This document shows, one piece after another, positions 11,542-20,980 of a stretch of DNA of 64,000 nt. A model generated the notes under the pieces. That model ran no database searches and had not been told where the DNA came from. It worked only from the letters and a program-made list of their open reading frames with translations. A program made the translations under genes and the position numbers. Numbering within the stretch: the stretch's first letter is position 1; every line of letters begins with the position of its first letter. Source of the DNA: Mycobacterium barrassiae. GTDB taxonomy: Bacteria > Actinomycetota > Actinomycetes > Mycobacteriales > Mycobacteriaceae. Location: the NCBI RefSeq assembly GCF_025822765.1, contig NZ_JACKUK010000017.1:22615-86614 (forward strand), given 5' to 3'.

Positions 11542-12783
11542 CCCATCTGAAGCCCTAGCGAGCGCGGCGAGGTGCACCGCGATCCCCACCAGTGGCCCGC
11601 ATGTCAGCGCGACCACGGTGCGCGTCTCGAGGCTCATCGGCAGGAGGAGAAGCGCCGCTGCCGCGACGGTCGCCGAGACCCAGCCCAGCGAGTACGCCCG
11701 GTGCAGTGCCGCCGCCACCGTCGCGGCGCCGGTCAGGGTCAGCAGTGCGATGACGATTGCCGCTGCGGTCAACCACGCCAACAGTGACCCGGTGGCGACG
11801 TAGTCGGCACCGAATGCGCTGCGGAGCAACCACGGTCCGAAGATTCCTGCGGCCAGCACGCCGAGCAGCCCGACCGCCAACACCACTGCGGTAGGTGTGA
11901 TGAGCGCCCGCAGCCGGCGCGTGCGCTGGTCGACGAAATAGGCGATCAGGTTGCCCTGCATCGCGGTGAGCGGTACCAGCAGCGGGGCGCGCGTAAGCGT
12001 CACGGCCAGAATGACGACCCCACCCGTCGCACCCAGATCACCGGATGTCGCCTTGAGTAACACCGGGAAGCCCATCACCAGGACAGCGCTGGCGCCTGCT
12101 GCGGCGATCGAGTGCGCCGTCCCGCGCAGGAACGCGGCCGTGCCGCCGGGTGTCATCAGGTTCGCCGCGGTTCTGGTGGCCGGGGAGACGATCAACATGA
12201 TCAGCCAGGCGATCGAGCCCGCCACCGTCGCCCACAGGTATCCGATCAACCCCCAACCCACCAAAAACGTTGTCGTGGCCACGATCACCCGCAGCACAGC
12301 GTCGGTCACCATCAGCGAGCCGTACGCCGTCCACCGGTTCAGCCCCGCGAGCACGCCCATCAGCGTGGTGTGAAGGCAGAAGCCCGCGAGGCCGACGGCC
12401 AGCAGCGCAACCGACGGCCACCGCTCGTCGGCGAACACATATCCCGACCACAGCGGTGAGCTGCCCGCGATCACGACCGCAGCGGCGACTCCGACGAGCG
12501 CGGCCACCCGCATGGGATGGGCCTGCGGGCCGGTGACGACCTCGCTGTAGTCGGCCGAGCGCACCTCACGCGTCGTCTCCTGCAACAGACCGAACGCGGC
12601 ACCGGTGGCGAGGCCGAACGCCCCCCAGAAGACACCGAATGCCGCGAACCCGGCCGGTTCGAGGTCGCGCGCGGCGAGGTAGAGCACGGCGTAGCCGCAC
12701 AGCGCGGTCAGCGCGGTGGCGGCGCCGACCCGGGCAACGCTCGCTCGCGCGGCGGGACCGGCCGGGGTGCCTGCGTCTGTCAC
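11530..12783 (-). CDS. Flippase-like (MATE/polysaccharide-export type) membrane protein
   Basis: 417-aa protein with about 12 predicted membrane segments and charged loops, resembling oligosaccharide-flippase/MurJ-MATE fold transporters. Clear helices include LTLTGAATVAAAL and ALLLLPMSLE near the end. The GTG start at 12783 overlaps the preceding peptidase stop as GTGA. As third gene of the synthetase-peptidase operon it is a good candidate to export the product or its lipid-linked form. Transport substrate is unknown. Confidence 0.82.
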   Translation of the reverse strand: MTDAGTPAGPAARASVARVGAATALTALCGYAVLYLAARDLEPAGFAAFGVFWGAFGLATGAAFGLLQETTREVRSADYSEVVTGPQAHPMRVAALVGVAAAVVIAGSSPLWSGYVFADERWPSVALLAVGLAGFCLHTTLMGVLAGLNRWTAYGSLMVTDAVLRVIVATTTFLVGWGLIGYLWATVAGSIAWLIMLIVSPATRTAANLMTPGGTAAFLRGTAHSIAAAGASAVLVMGFPVLLKATSGDLGATGGVVILAVTLTRAPLLVPLTAMQGNLIAYFVDQRTRRLRALITPTAVVLAVGLLGVLAAGIFGPWLLRSAFGADYVATGSLLAWLTAAAIVIALLTLTGAATVAAALHRAYSLGWVSATVAAAALLLLPMSLETRTVVALTCGPLVGIAVHLAALARASDGLRP

Positions 12784-14117
12784 GACGAGACATCCAGGGC
12801 GGGTAGCTCGGGGGAGTAGAGCCACGCTGCCCACAGCGGCCTCAGGGAGTCGTTGGTGTAGTTCGACGCCAGCCCGGTGAAGTCGTCGGTGACCACGGTG
12901 CTGTGCCGGTGTCGTGCCGTCCAATCACGAAGCAGGGCAAAGAAGTTGTCGTCACCGAGGCGCCGCCGCAGCACGTGCAGGGTGAGCGCACCGCGCTTGT
13001 ACACGCGGTCGTCGAACATGTCGCGCGCGCCCGGGTCCGCCAGGATGAGGTTCTGCGGCGAATCCGCCAGTCGCTGGTAGTAGTGCTGCGCCCATTCGTC
13101 GGCGCTGCGACCGCCCGAGTGCTCCGACCACAACCACTCGGCGTAGCAGGCGAAGCCCTCGTGCAGCCAGATGTGGCGCCAACGCTGGGCGGTCACCGAA
13201 TTGCCGAACCACTGGTGTGCGAGTTCATGGGCGATCAATCGCTCGGCGCTGCCATTGCCGTCGCAGTGATTCGCCCCGAAAATCGAGATACCTTGCGCCT
13301 CAAGCGGTATCTCCAAGTCGTCGTCGGTGACCACGACGGTGTAGCCGGTCGCCAGGGGATAGGGTCCGAACAACTTGACGAACAGCTTCATCATCTTCGG
13401 CTGATCGGCGAAGTCACGATCGAAATTGTGCCGCAACCGATCCGGCAGGACCGCGTGCATCTGGACGCCGTTTTTCGCCATACGGTGACGGTTGTACATC
13501 CCGATCTGCAGCGTCACCAGATAGGTCGACGTAGGCTCAGCCTGTTCGTATGTCCAGGTCGTCATGCCCGCCCGCGCGCGCCGCGACACCAGCTCACCGT
13601 TGGCCAGTGCGTAGTACGGGCTCTCGGTGCTGATGCGGATGGCGAAGATCGCCTTTGCGCTGGGGTGGTCGTCGCAGGGGAACCACGAGGCCGCACCGTT
13701 GGGCTGCCCAGCCACCAGGACGCCCTCGGTCAGTTCTTCGAAACCGACCTCCCCCCAAAGGGAGTGGATCGGCTTGGGAGTGCCGCCATACCGCACGACG
13801 ATCGACATCGCCGCGCCGGCGGGCAGGGCCTCTGACAGGCCGATGTGCAGCTTGTTCTGCGACGACCTGAACCGCTCCGGCCGTCGGCCATTGACGGTCA
13901 CCTTCGTGACCGTGAACGCATGCGACAGGTCGAGGGTGAAAGTGCGCAGTGCGGCCAGCGTTACCGCGGTGATGGTGGCCGTCCCGGTGAGCCGGTTGAT
14001 CGCCACCTTGTACTCGAGGTCGAGTTCGTAGCGCGACACTCGGTAGCCGAAGTTGCCGTTGGCCGGGAGGTAAGGGTCGATGACCGGTGGGTTGCCCTTC
14101 TTCTTGCTCCCGGTCAC
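12780..14117 (-). CDS. M1-family zinc metallopeptidase (aminopeptidase-like)
   Basis: 445-aa gluzincin. HELAH at residues 297-301 with E320 in WLHEGF gives the HExxH-x18-E zinc site. The substrate-N-terminus-binding GAMEN motif is replaced by a LEAQGIS segment, so exopeptidase specificity is uncertain. No signal peptide was seen, so a cytosolic or membrane-associated location is likely. Start GTG 14117 overlaps the synthetase stop (GTGA). From memory, M1-type enzymes that degrade epsilon-poly-lysine are encoded next to pls in producing Streptomyces, which makes this neighbour meaningful. Confidence 0.92.
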   Translation of the reverse strand: MTGSKKKGNPPVIDPYLPANGNFGYRVSRYELDLEYKVAINRLTGTATITAVTLAALRTFTLDLSHAFTVTKVTVNGRRPERFRSSQNKLHIGLSEALPAGAAMSIVVRYGGTPKPIHSLWGEVGFEELTEGVLVAGQPNGAASWFPCDDHPSAKAIFAIRISTESPYYALANGELVSRRARAGMTTWTYEQAEPTSTYLVTLQIGMYNRHRMAKNGVQMHAVLPDRLRHNFDRDFADQPKMMKLFVKLFGPYPLATGYTVVVTDDDLEIPLEAQGISIFGANHCDGNGSAERLIAHELAHQWFGNSVTAQRWRHIWLHEGFACYAEWLWSEHSGGRSADEWAQHYYQRLADSPQNLILADPGARDMFDDRVYKRGALTLHVLRRRLGDDNFFALLRDWTARHRHSTVVTDDFTGLASNYTNDSLRPLWAAWLYSPELPALDVSS

Positions 14118-17100
14118 GCGGCGGCGTCTTCTGCCGTCTTGGGCGTGGTGACACCGCTGTCCTTCTTGCGGAACAGATTCCACGGCGCGATCGGATTGCC
14201 CAACCAGCGCGTCGATGGTGGTACCTCGTCACCACGCATCACCAGCGAGGCCGGGCCGACCGTCGCACCCGCGCCGATCCGGGCCGCGGGCAACGCGACA
14301 CAGTGCGGACCCAGAGTCGAACCCTCCTCAAGCACCACGGTGTCCATCCGCATGATGCGGTCGTGGAACAGGTGCGTCTGGACCACACAGCCGCGGTTGA
14401 CGGTCGAGCCATCACCGAGGGTGACCAGATCGGCCTCGGGCAGCCAGTACGTCTCGCACCACACGCCGCGGCCGATGGACGCGCCGAGCGCCCGCAGCCA
14501 CAGGTTCATCACCGGTGTGCCGGTCGCGGCGCGGGCGAACCACGGCGCTGCGACGGTCTCGACGAACGTGTCCGACACCTCGTTGCGCCACACGAACGCT
14601 GACCACAACGGGTGCTCGATCGCGCGGATACGGCCCACCACAAGCCATTTCGCTATCACCGCGACAGTGCCTGCGATCGCACCCGCCACCAACAGGACGA
14701 CGCCGCCCGTCAGCGCCGGCCACAGCCAGCCGAAGGTCGCCGCCAGCCACTGAAGCGTCAGCAGCACGGCGACACCGATCGCGAAGGTGACGATGAGCGG
14801 AACGAGCCGGCAGGTCTCGACCAGTCCGCGCAGGATCTTCAGCCGCCCCGAGGGATGGAAAGTGCGCAGCGTGTCGGCCGCGGTCGGCTTGCGCCGCAAC
14901 CGAACCGGCGGGCTACCGAGCCACGACGACCCCGCCTTCGCCTTGTGCGGTGTGGCCGACAGTACGGCGACGAGCCCGTCGTCGGGCACTTTGCGGCCCG
15001 GTTGGGTGATGCCGGAGTTACCGAGGAACGCGCGCTTGCCGATGGTCGCCTGCGCGACATGAATCCAGCCGCCTCCCAGTTCATAGGAGGCGACCATGGT
15101 GTCGTCGGCCAGGAAAGCACTGTCCTCGATGACCGTGAACTTCGGCGTCAGTAGCGCCGTCGAAATCTCAGTACCCCGGCCCACTTTCGCTCCGAGCGCG
15201 CGCAGCCACCACGGGGTCAACAGGCTGGCATACAGCGGGAAGAGGTAGTTCCGCGCGGCATCCATCAGTCGTTCGGTCGCCCATATCTGCCAGCCGACGC
15301 GACTGCGCACGGGATGATAGCCCTCGCTCAGCCACAGCGAGAGCACCCGCACCCCGATCACCGTCAGCAGTGCGTACGTCAACACGGCGGCCACCGTCGC
15401 CACCGGGGTCCACAGCGCGGCGGGTGCGATGGCCTCCGACACCGTCTTCGCGTCACGCACGCCCCAACCGATGACGGCGAGGCCGACGCCCAGCGCCAGC
15501 AGTGGAAGGGCACCGAGCAGCAGAGACGTCACGCCGTAGACGGCCACCCACAGCGGTGCCCGTGGCGGGCGGTGATCCGGCCACGGATGGCGGGCCTTGC
15601 CCGACTTCACCGCGGGCGAGCCCTTCCAGTATTGGCCGTTCTTGACCTTGCCGACCACGCCGGAACCCGGGGCGACGTCCGCGTTCTTGCCGACGACCGA
15701 GCCGGGCAGCAGGGTGGTGCGGGCACCGACGGTGGCGTCGTTGCCGATGGTGATGCGACCGACGTGGAAGTTGTCTCCGTCGATCCAGTGTCCCGACAGA
15801 TCGACCTCGGGCTCCACGGAACTGCGGTGGCCGAGCTTCAGCATGCCGGTCACCGGAGGAGCCGAGTGCAGGTCGACGCCCTTGCCCACCTTGTTGCCGA
15901 GCGCGCGGGCGTAGTACACCAGCCACGGCGCCCCGGCCAGGTTCTCCGCCCCACTTGCCTCCGCGAGACGTTCGGCGAACCACACCCGCAGGTGCACCGC
16001 GCCGCCACGAGGGTAGGTGCCGGGTTCCAGCCCGGACAGCAGCATCCGCGCGAAGAGCGCCGCGATGCCCATCCGGCCTAGTGGTGTGACGAACACCAGG
16101 AAGCCCGCAGCGACCCACCACCAGCCAAGCGGCCTCGCCCACGGCACGAGGTCCAGTTCGGCCGCGACATTGTTGGCAAGGGCGAGCCAGACGACCCATT
16201 GCAGCGCGGTCAGCGTGGCCAGTGGCAGCGACAGGGCCATCTGAACGGCTTGGGCGAGCCGCGGCGTCGGTTTGACCACACGTGTCTGTACCCGCGGCGG
16301 TGGTTTCAACTCGTCGAGGTAGGTGGCCAGCGATCCGAGGCGGGGATGGTCGTAGAGGTCGGCGACCGTCACCTGGGGATATCGCTGACGCAGCGCGGCC
16401 ACCAGCTGCGCGGCGGACAGCGATCCGCCGCCGAGCGCGAAGAAGTCGGCTTCGGGCCCCTCGATCGGCGCGGCGAGGACGTCCCGCCACAGGCTGGCCA
16501 CCCAGCCCATCGTCCCTGCAAGGTCGGAGGCGTCCTCGGCCACGGGTTCGCCGGGAGGTGGCCACGGCAGTGCGTCGCGGTCGACCTTCCCCGACGTGCG
16601 GGTGGGCAGTTCGGCCACGAGCACCAGGCGCGGGACCAGGGCTGCGGGCAGCGCTTCGGCCAGCCTCGCGCGGGCCGCGGCGAGGTCGAACGACGGGTCA
16701 GTGCTGGCGATATAGCCCACCAGCAGTGGGGTGCCGCTGGCCGTGCGGCGCACCGCCGCCGCCCCGCCGCTGACGCCCGGGAGGTTGACCAGCGCCGAGT
16801 CGACTTCGCCGAGCTCGATCCGGCGGCCGCCGACCTTGACCTGGTCGTCGGCGCGGCCCTGGAAGTAGAGGCCGTCGCTCTCCAGGCGAACCAGGTCACC
16901 GCTTCGGTAGCAGCGATCCCACCCCAACGTGGGCATCGGGGCGTACTTCTCGGCGTCCTTCTCCGGATCCAGATAGCGGGCCAACCCGACGCCGCCGATG
17001 ACGAGTTCACCGACCTCGCCATACGACACCGGCACGCCGTCGCGGTCCACCACCGCCAGATCCCACCCGGGCAGCGGCAGCCCGATGCTCACCGGACCCC

Positions 17101-18034
17101 AGGCGCGCAGCCGCGCCGCGCACGCCACGACCGTCGTCTCGGTGGGGCCGTAGGTGTTCCACACCTCGCGACCCTCGACCGCAAGACGCTCCGCCAACTC
17201 GAGAGGGCAGGCCTCACCGCCGAAGATCAGCAGCCGCACCGACTCGAGCGCCTCGGCAGGCCACAACGCCGCGAGCGTCGGCACCGTCGACACCACCGTG
17301 ATGTCCCGCGACACCAGCCACGGACCCAGATCCATACCGCTGCGCACCAGCGATCGTGGTGCGGGCACCAGGCACGCGCCGTTCCGCCACGCCAGCCACA
17401 TCTCCTCACACGACGCGTCGAACGCAACGGACAGACCGGCGAGCACCCGGTCGCCGGGACCGATCGGGTTGTCCTGCAGGAACATTCGTGCTTCCGCATC
17501 GACAAACGCCGCCGCACTGCGGTGCGTGACCGCCACCCCTTTCGGGGTGCCGGTGGAACCGGAGGTGAAGATGATCCAGGCGTCGTCGCGTCCGAGGGGA
17601 GATGCCGCGCGCCACCCGCGTGAGGAGCCCTGCGCGCGGATCAGTCCGGCCTCGGTGATGATGGCGACCACCCCGGCCTCGCTGAACACCAGGTCGGCCC
17701 GTTCGTCGGGGTCGTCCGCGTCGACGGGAACGTAGGCGGCACCCGTGGCCAGGGTCGCGAGGATCGCCACGTACAGCGCGTAGCTGCCCGACGGCATCCG
17801 GATCCCGATGCGGTCGCCGCGCCCGATGCCCCTGGCGGCCAGCCAGTCGACGCTCTCCTCGATGTCGGAGATCATCTCCGCGTAGGTCAGCTGGACCTCG
17901 CCGTCGTCGATGGCCGGCGCGTCGGGATGACGGGCCGCCGTGTCGTAGAGGATGTCGATCAGTGTGCGGGGCTCGGGTGCGTGCCGGGACCGCTCGTACT
18001 GCGCGGGTATCGCGCGTGAAAAGGCCCCAGTCAC
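14114..18034 (-). CDS. Pls/PosA-type NRPS-like synthetase (A-T domains plus membrane LbH domains)
   Basis: 1306 aa from GTG 18034. The adenylation domain (about 20-490) has IIFTSGSTGTPKG, NTYGPTETT, YRSGDL, GRADDQVKVGG and catalytic K483 (RTSGKVDRD). A thiolation domain follows with phosphopantetheine Ser 538 (GGGSLS). There is no condensation or thioesterase domain. The remainder alternates hydrophobic segments with three left-handed beta-helix (hexapeptide-repeat) blocks at roughly 720-800, 930-1050 and 1180-1285. This is the architecture of epsilon-poly-lysine synthetase relatives (TIGR02353 type). Aligning with GrsA gives specificity residues D-A-E-S-I-G-T-V-V-K, close to a lysine code. 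First gene of a coupled three-gene operon. Confidence 0.92.
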   Translation of the reverse strand: MTGAFSRAIPAQYERSRHAPEPRTLIDILYDTAARHPDAPAIDDGEVQLTYAEMISDIEESVDWLAARGIGRGDRIGIRMPSGSYALYVAILATLATGAAYVPVDADDPDERADLVFSEAGVVAIITEAGLIRAQGSSRGWRAASPLGRDDAWIIFTSGSTGTPKGVAVTHRSAAAFVDAEARMFLQDNPIGPGDRVLAGLSVAFDASCEEMWLAWRNGACLVPAPRSLVRSGMDLGPWLVSRDITVVSTVPTLAALWPAEALESVRLLIFGGEACPLELAERLAVEGREVWNTYGPTETTVVACAARLRAWGPVSIGLPLPGWDLAVVDRDGVPVSYGEVGELVIGGVGLARYLDPEKDAEKYAPMPTLGWDRCYRSGDLVRLESDGLYFQGRADDQVKVGGRRIELGEVDSALVNLPGVSGGAAAVRRTASGTPLLVGYIASTDPSFDLAAARARLAEALPAALVPRLVLVAELPTRTSGKVDRDALPWPPPGEPVAEDASDLAGTMGWVASLWRDVLAAPIEGPEADFFALGGGSLSAAQLVAALRQRYPQVTVADLYDHPRLGSLATYLDELKPPPRVQTRVVKPTPRLAQAVQMALSLPLATLTALQWVVWLALANNVAAELDLVPWARPLGWWWVAAGFLVFVTPLGRMGIAALFARMLLSGLEPGTYPRGGAVHLRVWFAERLAEASGAENLAGAPWLVYYARALGNKVGKGVDLHSAPPVTGMLKLGHRSSVEPEVDLSGHWIDGDNFHVGRITIGNDATVGARTTLLPGSVVGKNADVAPGSGVVGKVKNGQYWKGSPAVKSGKARHPWPDHRPPRAPLWVAVYGVTSLLLGALPLLALGVGLAVIGWGVRDAKTVSEAIAPAALWTPVATVAAVLTYALLTVIGVRVLSLWLSEGYHPVRSRVGWQIWATERLMDAARNYLFPLYASLLTPWWLRALGAKVGRGTEISTALLTPKFTVIEDSAFLADDTMVASYELGGGWIHVAQATIGKRAFLGNSGITQPGRKVPDDGLVAVLSATPHKAKAGSSWLGSPPVRLRRKPTAADTLRTFHPSGRLKILRGLVETCRLVPLIVTFAIGVAVLLTLQWLAATFGWLWPALTGGVVLLVAGAIAGTVAVIAKWLVVGRIRAIEHPLWSAFVWRNEVSDTFVETVAAPWFARAATGTPVMNLWLRALGASIGRGVWCETYWLPEADLVTLGDGSTVNRGCVVQTHLFHDRIMRMDTVVLEEGSTLGPHCVALPAARIGAGATVGPASLVMRGDEVPPSTRWLGNPIAPWNLFRKKDSGVTTPKTAEDAAA

Positions 18035-18041
18035 GGCTACA

Positions 18042-18047
18042 AAACTA
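18042..18047 (-). promoter_or_regulatory. -10 hexamer for synthetase operon
   Basis: TAGTTT on the minus strand lies 7 nt before GTG 18034. This decides the start and predicts a leaderless transcript for the operon. Confidence 0.5.
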
Positions 18048-18137
18048 CTAAGCGGCGCCGGTCCCGCATACGCGCCGCACGCACCGTGTTTCGATTCCGG
18101 GATTTCGGTCAATCGCGGTTACCTGGCAGAATCAGAT

Positions 18138-18263
18138 GCGGAGGGGAGTATTCCTTCGCCGTAGCGTCGTCATCACGTCGACCTCCATCGGACGACCGGT
18201 GCTGCGGACCGCGCGGTCGTCGCGGTGGAAGAGACCTCCGGCGTTTTGACGACCGGAGGCTTT
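18138..18263 (+). promoter_or_regulatory. yybP-ykoY (Mn2+) riboswitch
   Basis: Hallmarks of the manganese aptamer are present in order: AGGGGAGTA (18142-18150), GTCGTCATCACG, an internal ACCGGTGCTGCGGACC, and closing GAGACCTCCG (18231-18240). GGAGG (18140-18144) can form P1 with CCTCC (18235-18239). The same CCTCCGG (18235-18241) can instead pair perfectly with CCGGAGG (18253-18259), which holds the ribosome-binding site of terC. I infer a translational ON switch in manganese. Confidence 0.85.
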
Positions 18264-19301
18264 GTGAACGTTTCTCAACTCGAGTGGATCATCACGCTGG
18301 GCGTGACGATCGCGATCCTGGTGTTCGACGTGATCGTGATCGGGCGTCGTCCGCACGAACCGACGAAACGTGAAACCGGGACCTACCTGACGATCTACAT
18401 CACGCTCGCGGTGGCCTTCGGGGTGTGGGTGTGGTTCTTCCACGGCGCACAGTTCGGCCTCGAGTTCTTTGCGGGGTGGCTCACCGAATACAGCCTGTCG
18501 GTGGACAACCTGTTCATCTTCCTGATCATCATGGCCAGCTTCAACGTGCCGAGGAAATTCCAGCAGCAGGCGCTGCTCGTCGGCATCATCCTGGCGTTGA
18601 TCTTCCGCGGCATCTTCATCGCGCTCGGCGCGGTCGCGATCAACCAGTTCTCCTGGATCTTCTACGCATTCGGCGCCTTTTTGGTTTACACCGCCATCAA
18701 CCTGGTGCGCGACACCGACCACGACGACGACGCCGACAACTTCGTGGTGCGCTTCGCGCGCAAGCACCTCAGCCTCACCGATGAGTGGCACGGCCTGAAG
18801 ATGTGGATCAAGGAAAACGGCAAGCGGCTGATGACGCCGATGTTCCTCGTGATCGTCGCGCTCGGCACCACAGACCTGCTCTTCGCGCTGGACTCGATAC
18901 CCGCGATCTACGGCCTGACCCGCGAGCCCTACCTGGTCTTCGCGGCGAACGTGTTCGCCCTGATGGGTCTGCGCCAGCTGTACTTCCTGCTGGGTGATCT
19001 GCTGCGCCGCCTGGTCTACCTGTCGCAGGGGCTGGCCATCATCCTCGCGTTCATCGGTGTGAAGCTGATCCTGCACGCGCTGCACGAGAACGAGCTGCCG
19101 TTCATCAACGGCGGCGAGCATGTGCCGGTGCCGGAGATCCCGACGCTGGCCAGCCTCGGCGTGATCATTGTGACGTTGCTCATAACCACCGCGGCGAGCC
19201 TGTACAAAACGCGCGTGCACGACGTGAAAAACGGCAGGCAGACGCCTGAAAATGAGGCTGAGAAGCCCGAGGGGTCCGCAGAGCACTTGGACTCGCACTG
19301 A
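18264..19301 (+). CDS. TerC-family integral membrane protein, likely manganese exporter
   Basis: TerC/Alx-type membrane protein, 345 aa, about eight to nine helices. Conserved acidic membrane motifs are LSVDNLFIFLIIMASF and LFALDSIPAIYGLT, typical metal-coordinating segments. The start chosen is GTG 18264 because GGAGG (18255-18259) precedes it by 4 nt. A GTG at 18225 lies inside the riboswitch aptamer. TerC proteins are linked to manganese export and metal stress, and control by a manganese riboswitch agrees with that role. Confidence 0.93.
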   Translation: MNVSQLEWIITLGVTIAILVFDVIVIGRRPHEPTKRETGTYLTIYITLAVAFGVWVWFFHGAQFGLEFFAGWLTEYSLSVDNLFIFLIIMASFNVPRKFQQQALLVGIILALIFRGIFIALGAVAINQFSWIFYAFGAFLVYTAINLVRDTDHDDDADNFVVRFARKHLSLTDEWHGLKMWIKENGKRLMTPMFLVIVALGTTDLLFALDSIPAIYGLTREPYLVFAANVFALMGLRQLYFLLGDLLRRLVYLSQGLAIILAFIGVKLILHALHENELPFINGGEHVPVPEIPTLASLGVIIVTLLITTAASLYKTRVHDVKNGRQTPENEAEKPEGSAEHLDSH

Positions 19302-19333
19302 TCGCAAGGATCGACGGCGATCCTGGCCGCGCC

Positions 19334-19339
19334 TAGCGT
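19334..19339 (+). promoter_or_regulatory. -10 hexamer for hypothetical gene
   Basis: TAGCGT lies 6 nt before GTG 19346, a leaderless arrangement. Confidence 0.4.
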
Positions 19340-19345
19340 GACAGT

Positions 19346-19741
19346 GTGCGGCTTTTCGTGGCGGACGGCGCTGACGGACACTGGAGTGAGTTGACCGACG
19401 GTGTCGAGCCGGCTGTGCGCGTCGTCGCCGACGACCTGCTGCAGGCGAAGCGGGCTCGCAACCGGATCCGGGCCGATTCCGACGACGTCGCCGTCATCCT
19501 CGACCTCACTGTTGCGGTGGCAGCCGACTTCCGTTCGGCGCGAACCGAACTCGAATCGACCGACGGCGTTCGCTACGCGGGCACTGTCGACGGCCTGGCC
19601 GGGTTGATCGCCGATATCAAAACGGCAGGCGTGGCCGACGGTGTCACGCTGATTGCGGCGTCACCGCATCAGGATCTCCGCGCACTGGGTCTGGACGTGC
19701 TCGACTGGCTGGCCATCCGGGGTCAGGCGAGGGCCTCGTAG
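19346..19741 (+). CDS. Hypothetical protein, 131 aa
   Basis: I do not recognise the family. The protein is acidic and soluble, with no signal peptide or membrane segment. The sequence alternates short strands and helices ([44 protein letters not shown]), which could be a small alpha/beta fold. Support for a real gene is a leaderless promoter in register, mycobacterial codon use with strong third-position GC, and no competing frame. Its last 19 nt overlap the convergent serine hydrolase. Confidence 0.65.
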   Translation: MRLFVADGADGHWSELTDGVEPAVRVVADDLLQAKRARNRIRADSDDVAVILDLTVAVAADFRSARTELESTDGVRYAGTVDGLAGLIADIKTAGVADGVTLIAASPHQDLRALGLDVLDWLAIRGQARAS

Positions 19742-20868
19742 ATCAGCCTGAAGTAGCGGTCGGTGCGCGCCGACCCCTCGATGCCCGGCCCCATCTTGTT
19801 CATCACGTAGGCGACGGTGGTACGACGGTCGGGGTTCATGGTCTCCCACGATCCGCCCCAACCGCCCCAGAAACAGATCCGTCCTTCGGGGACGAACGGG
19901 ATCGATTCCGGTTGCGGGAGCCCGAAGCCCAGCCCGAATCTCAGCGGGTGATTGAGCAGAACGAGATCCGTTCCGTCGGACTGGACTTCGAAAATCCTGT
20001 CGATGGTCTGCGGGCGCAGTAGCTCGACGCCGTCCACCGTGCCGCCCAGCGAGATCGCCGACAGGATGCGGGCCAGTGACCGGGCGTTGCCATGGCCATT
20101 GGCGCCGCCGATGTCTGCAGCCCGCCACCCATCGGTGTTGGCCACGGCGGGATCCGGCGCCGGCCCTGTGAAGGTCTTCAGCATCGGGGCCGGCCACTGA
20201 TCCATCGGCGGCAGGTCGAGCGGGTCGGTCGCGGGGATGATCTCCGCGATCCGGTCGGCATCAGCGGGCGTCGCGCCGATCTGGAAGTCGGCACCGAGCG
20301 GACCTGCGATCTCGTCGCGCACGAACTCCTTCAACGGCTTTCCGGTCACCCGGCGCAGCACCTCGCCGATGAGGTGTCCGTAGTTCAGGGCGTGATACCC
20401 GGACGCGGTCCCCGGCTCCCACCACGGCGCCTGGGCGGCCAGCGCGGCCGTCGACTTCGCCCAGTCGAAGACGTCCTCGACGACGACCGGCTGGTCCCAG
20501 CCGGAAACACCCGATGTGTGCGACATCAGATGACGAAACTCGATGTGCTGCTTGCCGTTCGCTGCGAACTCGGGCCAATACGTCGCCACCGGGGCATCGG
20601 GTTCGACCAGACCCCGGTCGATCAGCATCAGCGCAGCGAGCGCCGTGACCGTCTTGGTCGACGACCACACGTTGACGATCGTGTCCCGCGTCCATGGCAC
20701 GGTTTTGGCGGCGTCGGAGTGTCCGCCCCACATGTCGACGACGAGTTCGCCGTCGATGTCGATCGCGATCGCGGCACCGACCTCCTCACCGCGGGTGATC
20801 TCTTCGGCGAGCGCCTCGGCGACCTTGTCGAACCCTGGATCCCAGTGCCCGTGCAGTAGCTCATGCAT
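19723..20868 (-). CDS. Beta-lactamase-fold serine hydrolase (EstB-like)
   Basis: 381-aa cytosolic class C-like serine hydrolase of the esterase/D-aminopeptidase type. The nucleophile motif is SSTK ([10 protein letters not shown]), followed by the conserved [13 protein letters not shown] segment carrying the catalytic Tyr, and a C-terminal WGGWGGSWE. No signal peptide is visible, which argues against an antibiotic beta-lactamase. Natural substrates of this mycobacterial group are mostly unknown; lipid esters are typical test substrates. Confidence 0.9.
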   Translation of the reverse strand: MHELLHGHWDPGFDKVAEALAEEITRGEEVGAAIAIDIDGELVVDMWGGHSDAAKTVPWTRDTIVNVWSSTKTVTALAALMLIDRGLVEPDAPVATYWPEFAANGKQHIEFRHLMSHTSGVSGWDQPVVVEDVFDWAKSTAALAAQAPWWEPGTASGYHALNYGHLIGEVLRRVTGKPLKEFVRDEIAGPLGADFQIGATPADADRIAEIIPATDPLDLPPMDQWPAPMLKTFTGPAPDPAVANTDGWRAADIGGANGHGNARSLARILSAISLGGTVDGVELLRPQTIDRIFEVQSDGTDLVLLNHPLRFGLGFGLPQPESIPFVPEGRICFWGGWGGSWETMNPDRRTTVAYVMNKMGPGIEGSARTDRYFRLIYEALA

Positions 20869-20937
20869 CGGACCATCATGCTGCGGGACACGACGCTTTG
20901 TTCCGGCAATTGGGAAGTGGTTTCAGCGTCGGCGCGG

Positions 20938-20943
20938 TACCTT
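20938..20943 (+). promoter_or_regulatory. -10 hexamer for small secreted protein genes
   Basis: TACCTT lies about 38 nt before ATG 20981. Initiation near 20950 would leave a short leader holding the AGAGGAG ribosome-binding site. Confidence 0.35.
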
Positions 20944-20980
20944 CTGCATGACCCGGTGTCAATGTCGCAGAGGAGCACCT

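Noticed and set aside
18225-18263. GTG 18225 as the terC start
   Set aside because: It lies inside the conserved aptamer and has no ribosome-binding site; GTG 18264 has GGAGG at 4 nt.
18132-19307. 391-aa minus-strand frame over terC
   Set aside because: Gln/His/Arg-rich shadow. TerC with its riboswitch explains the region.
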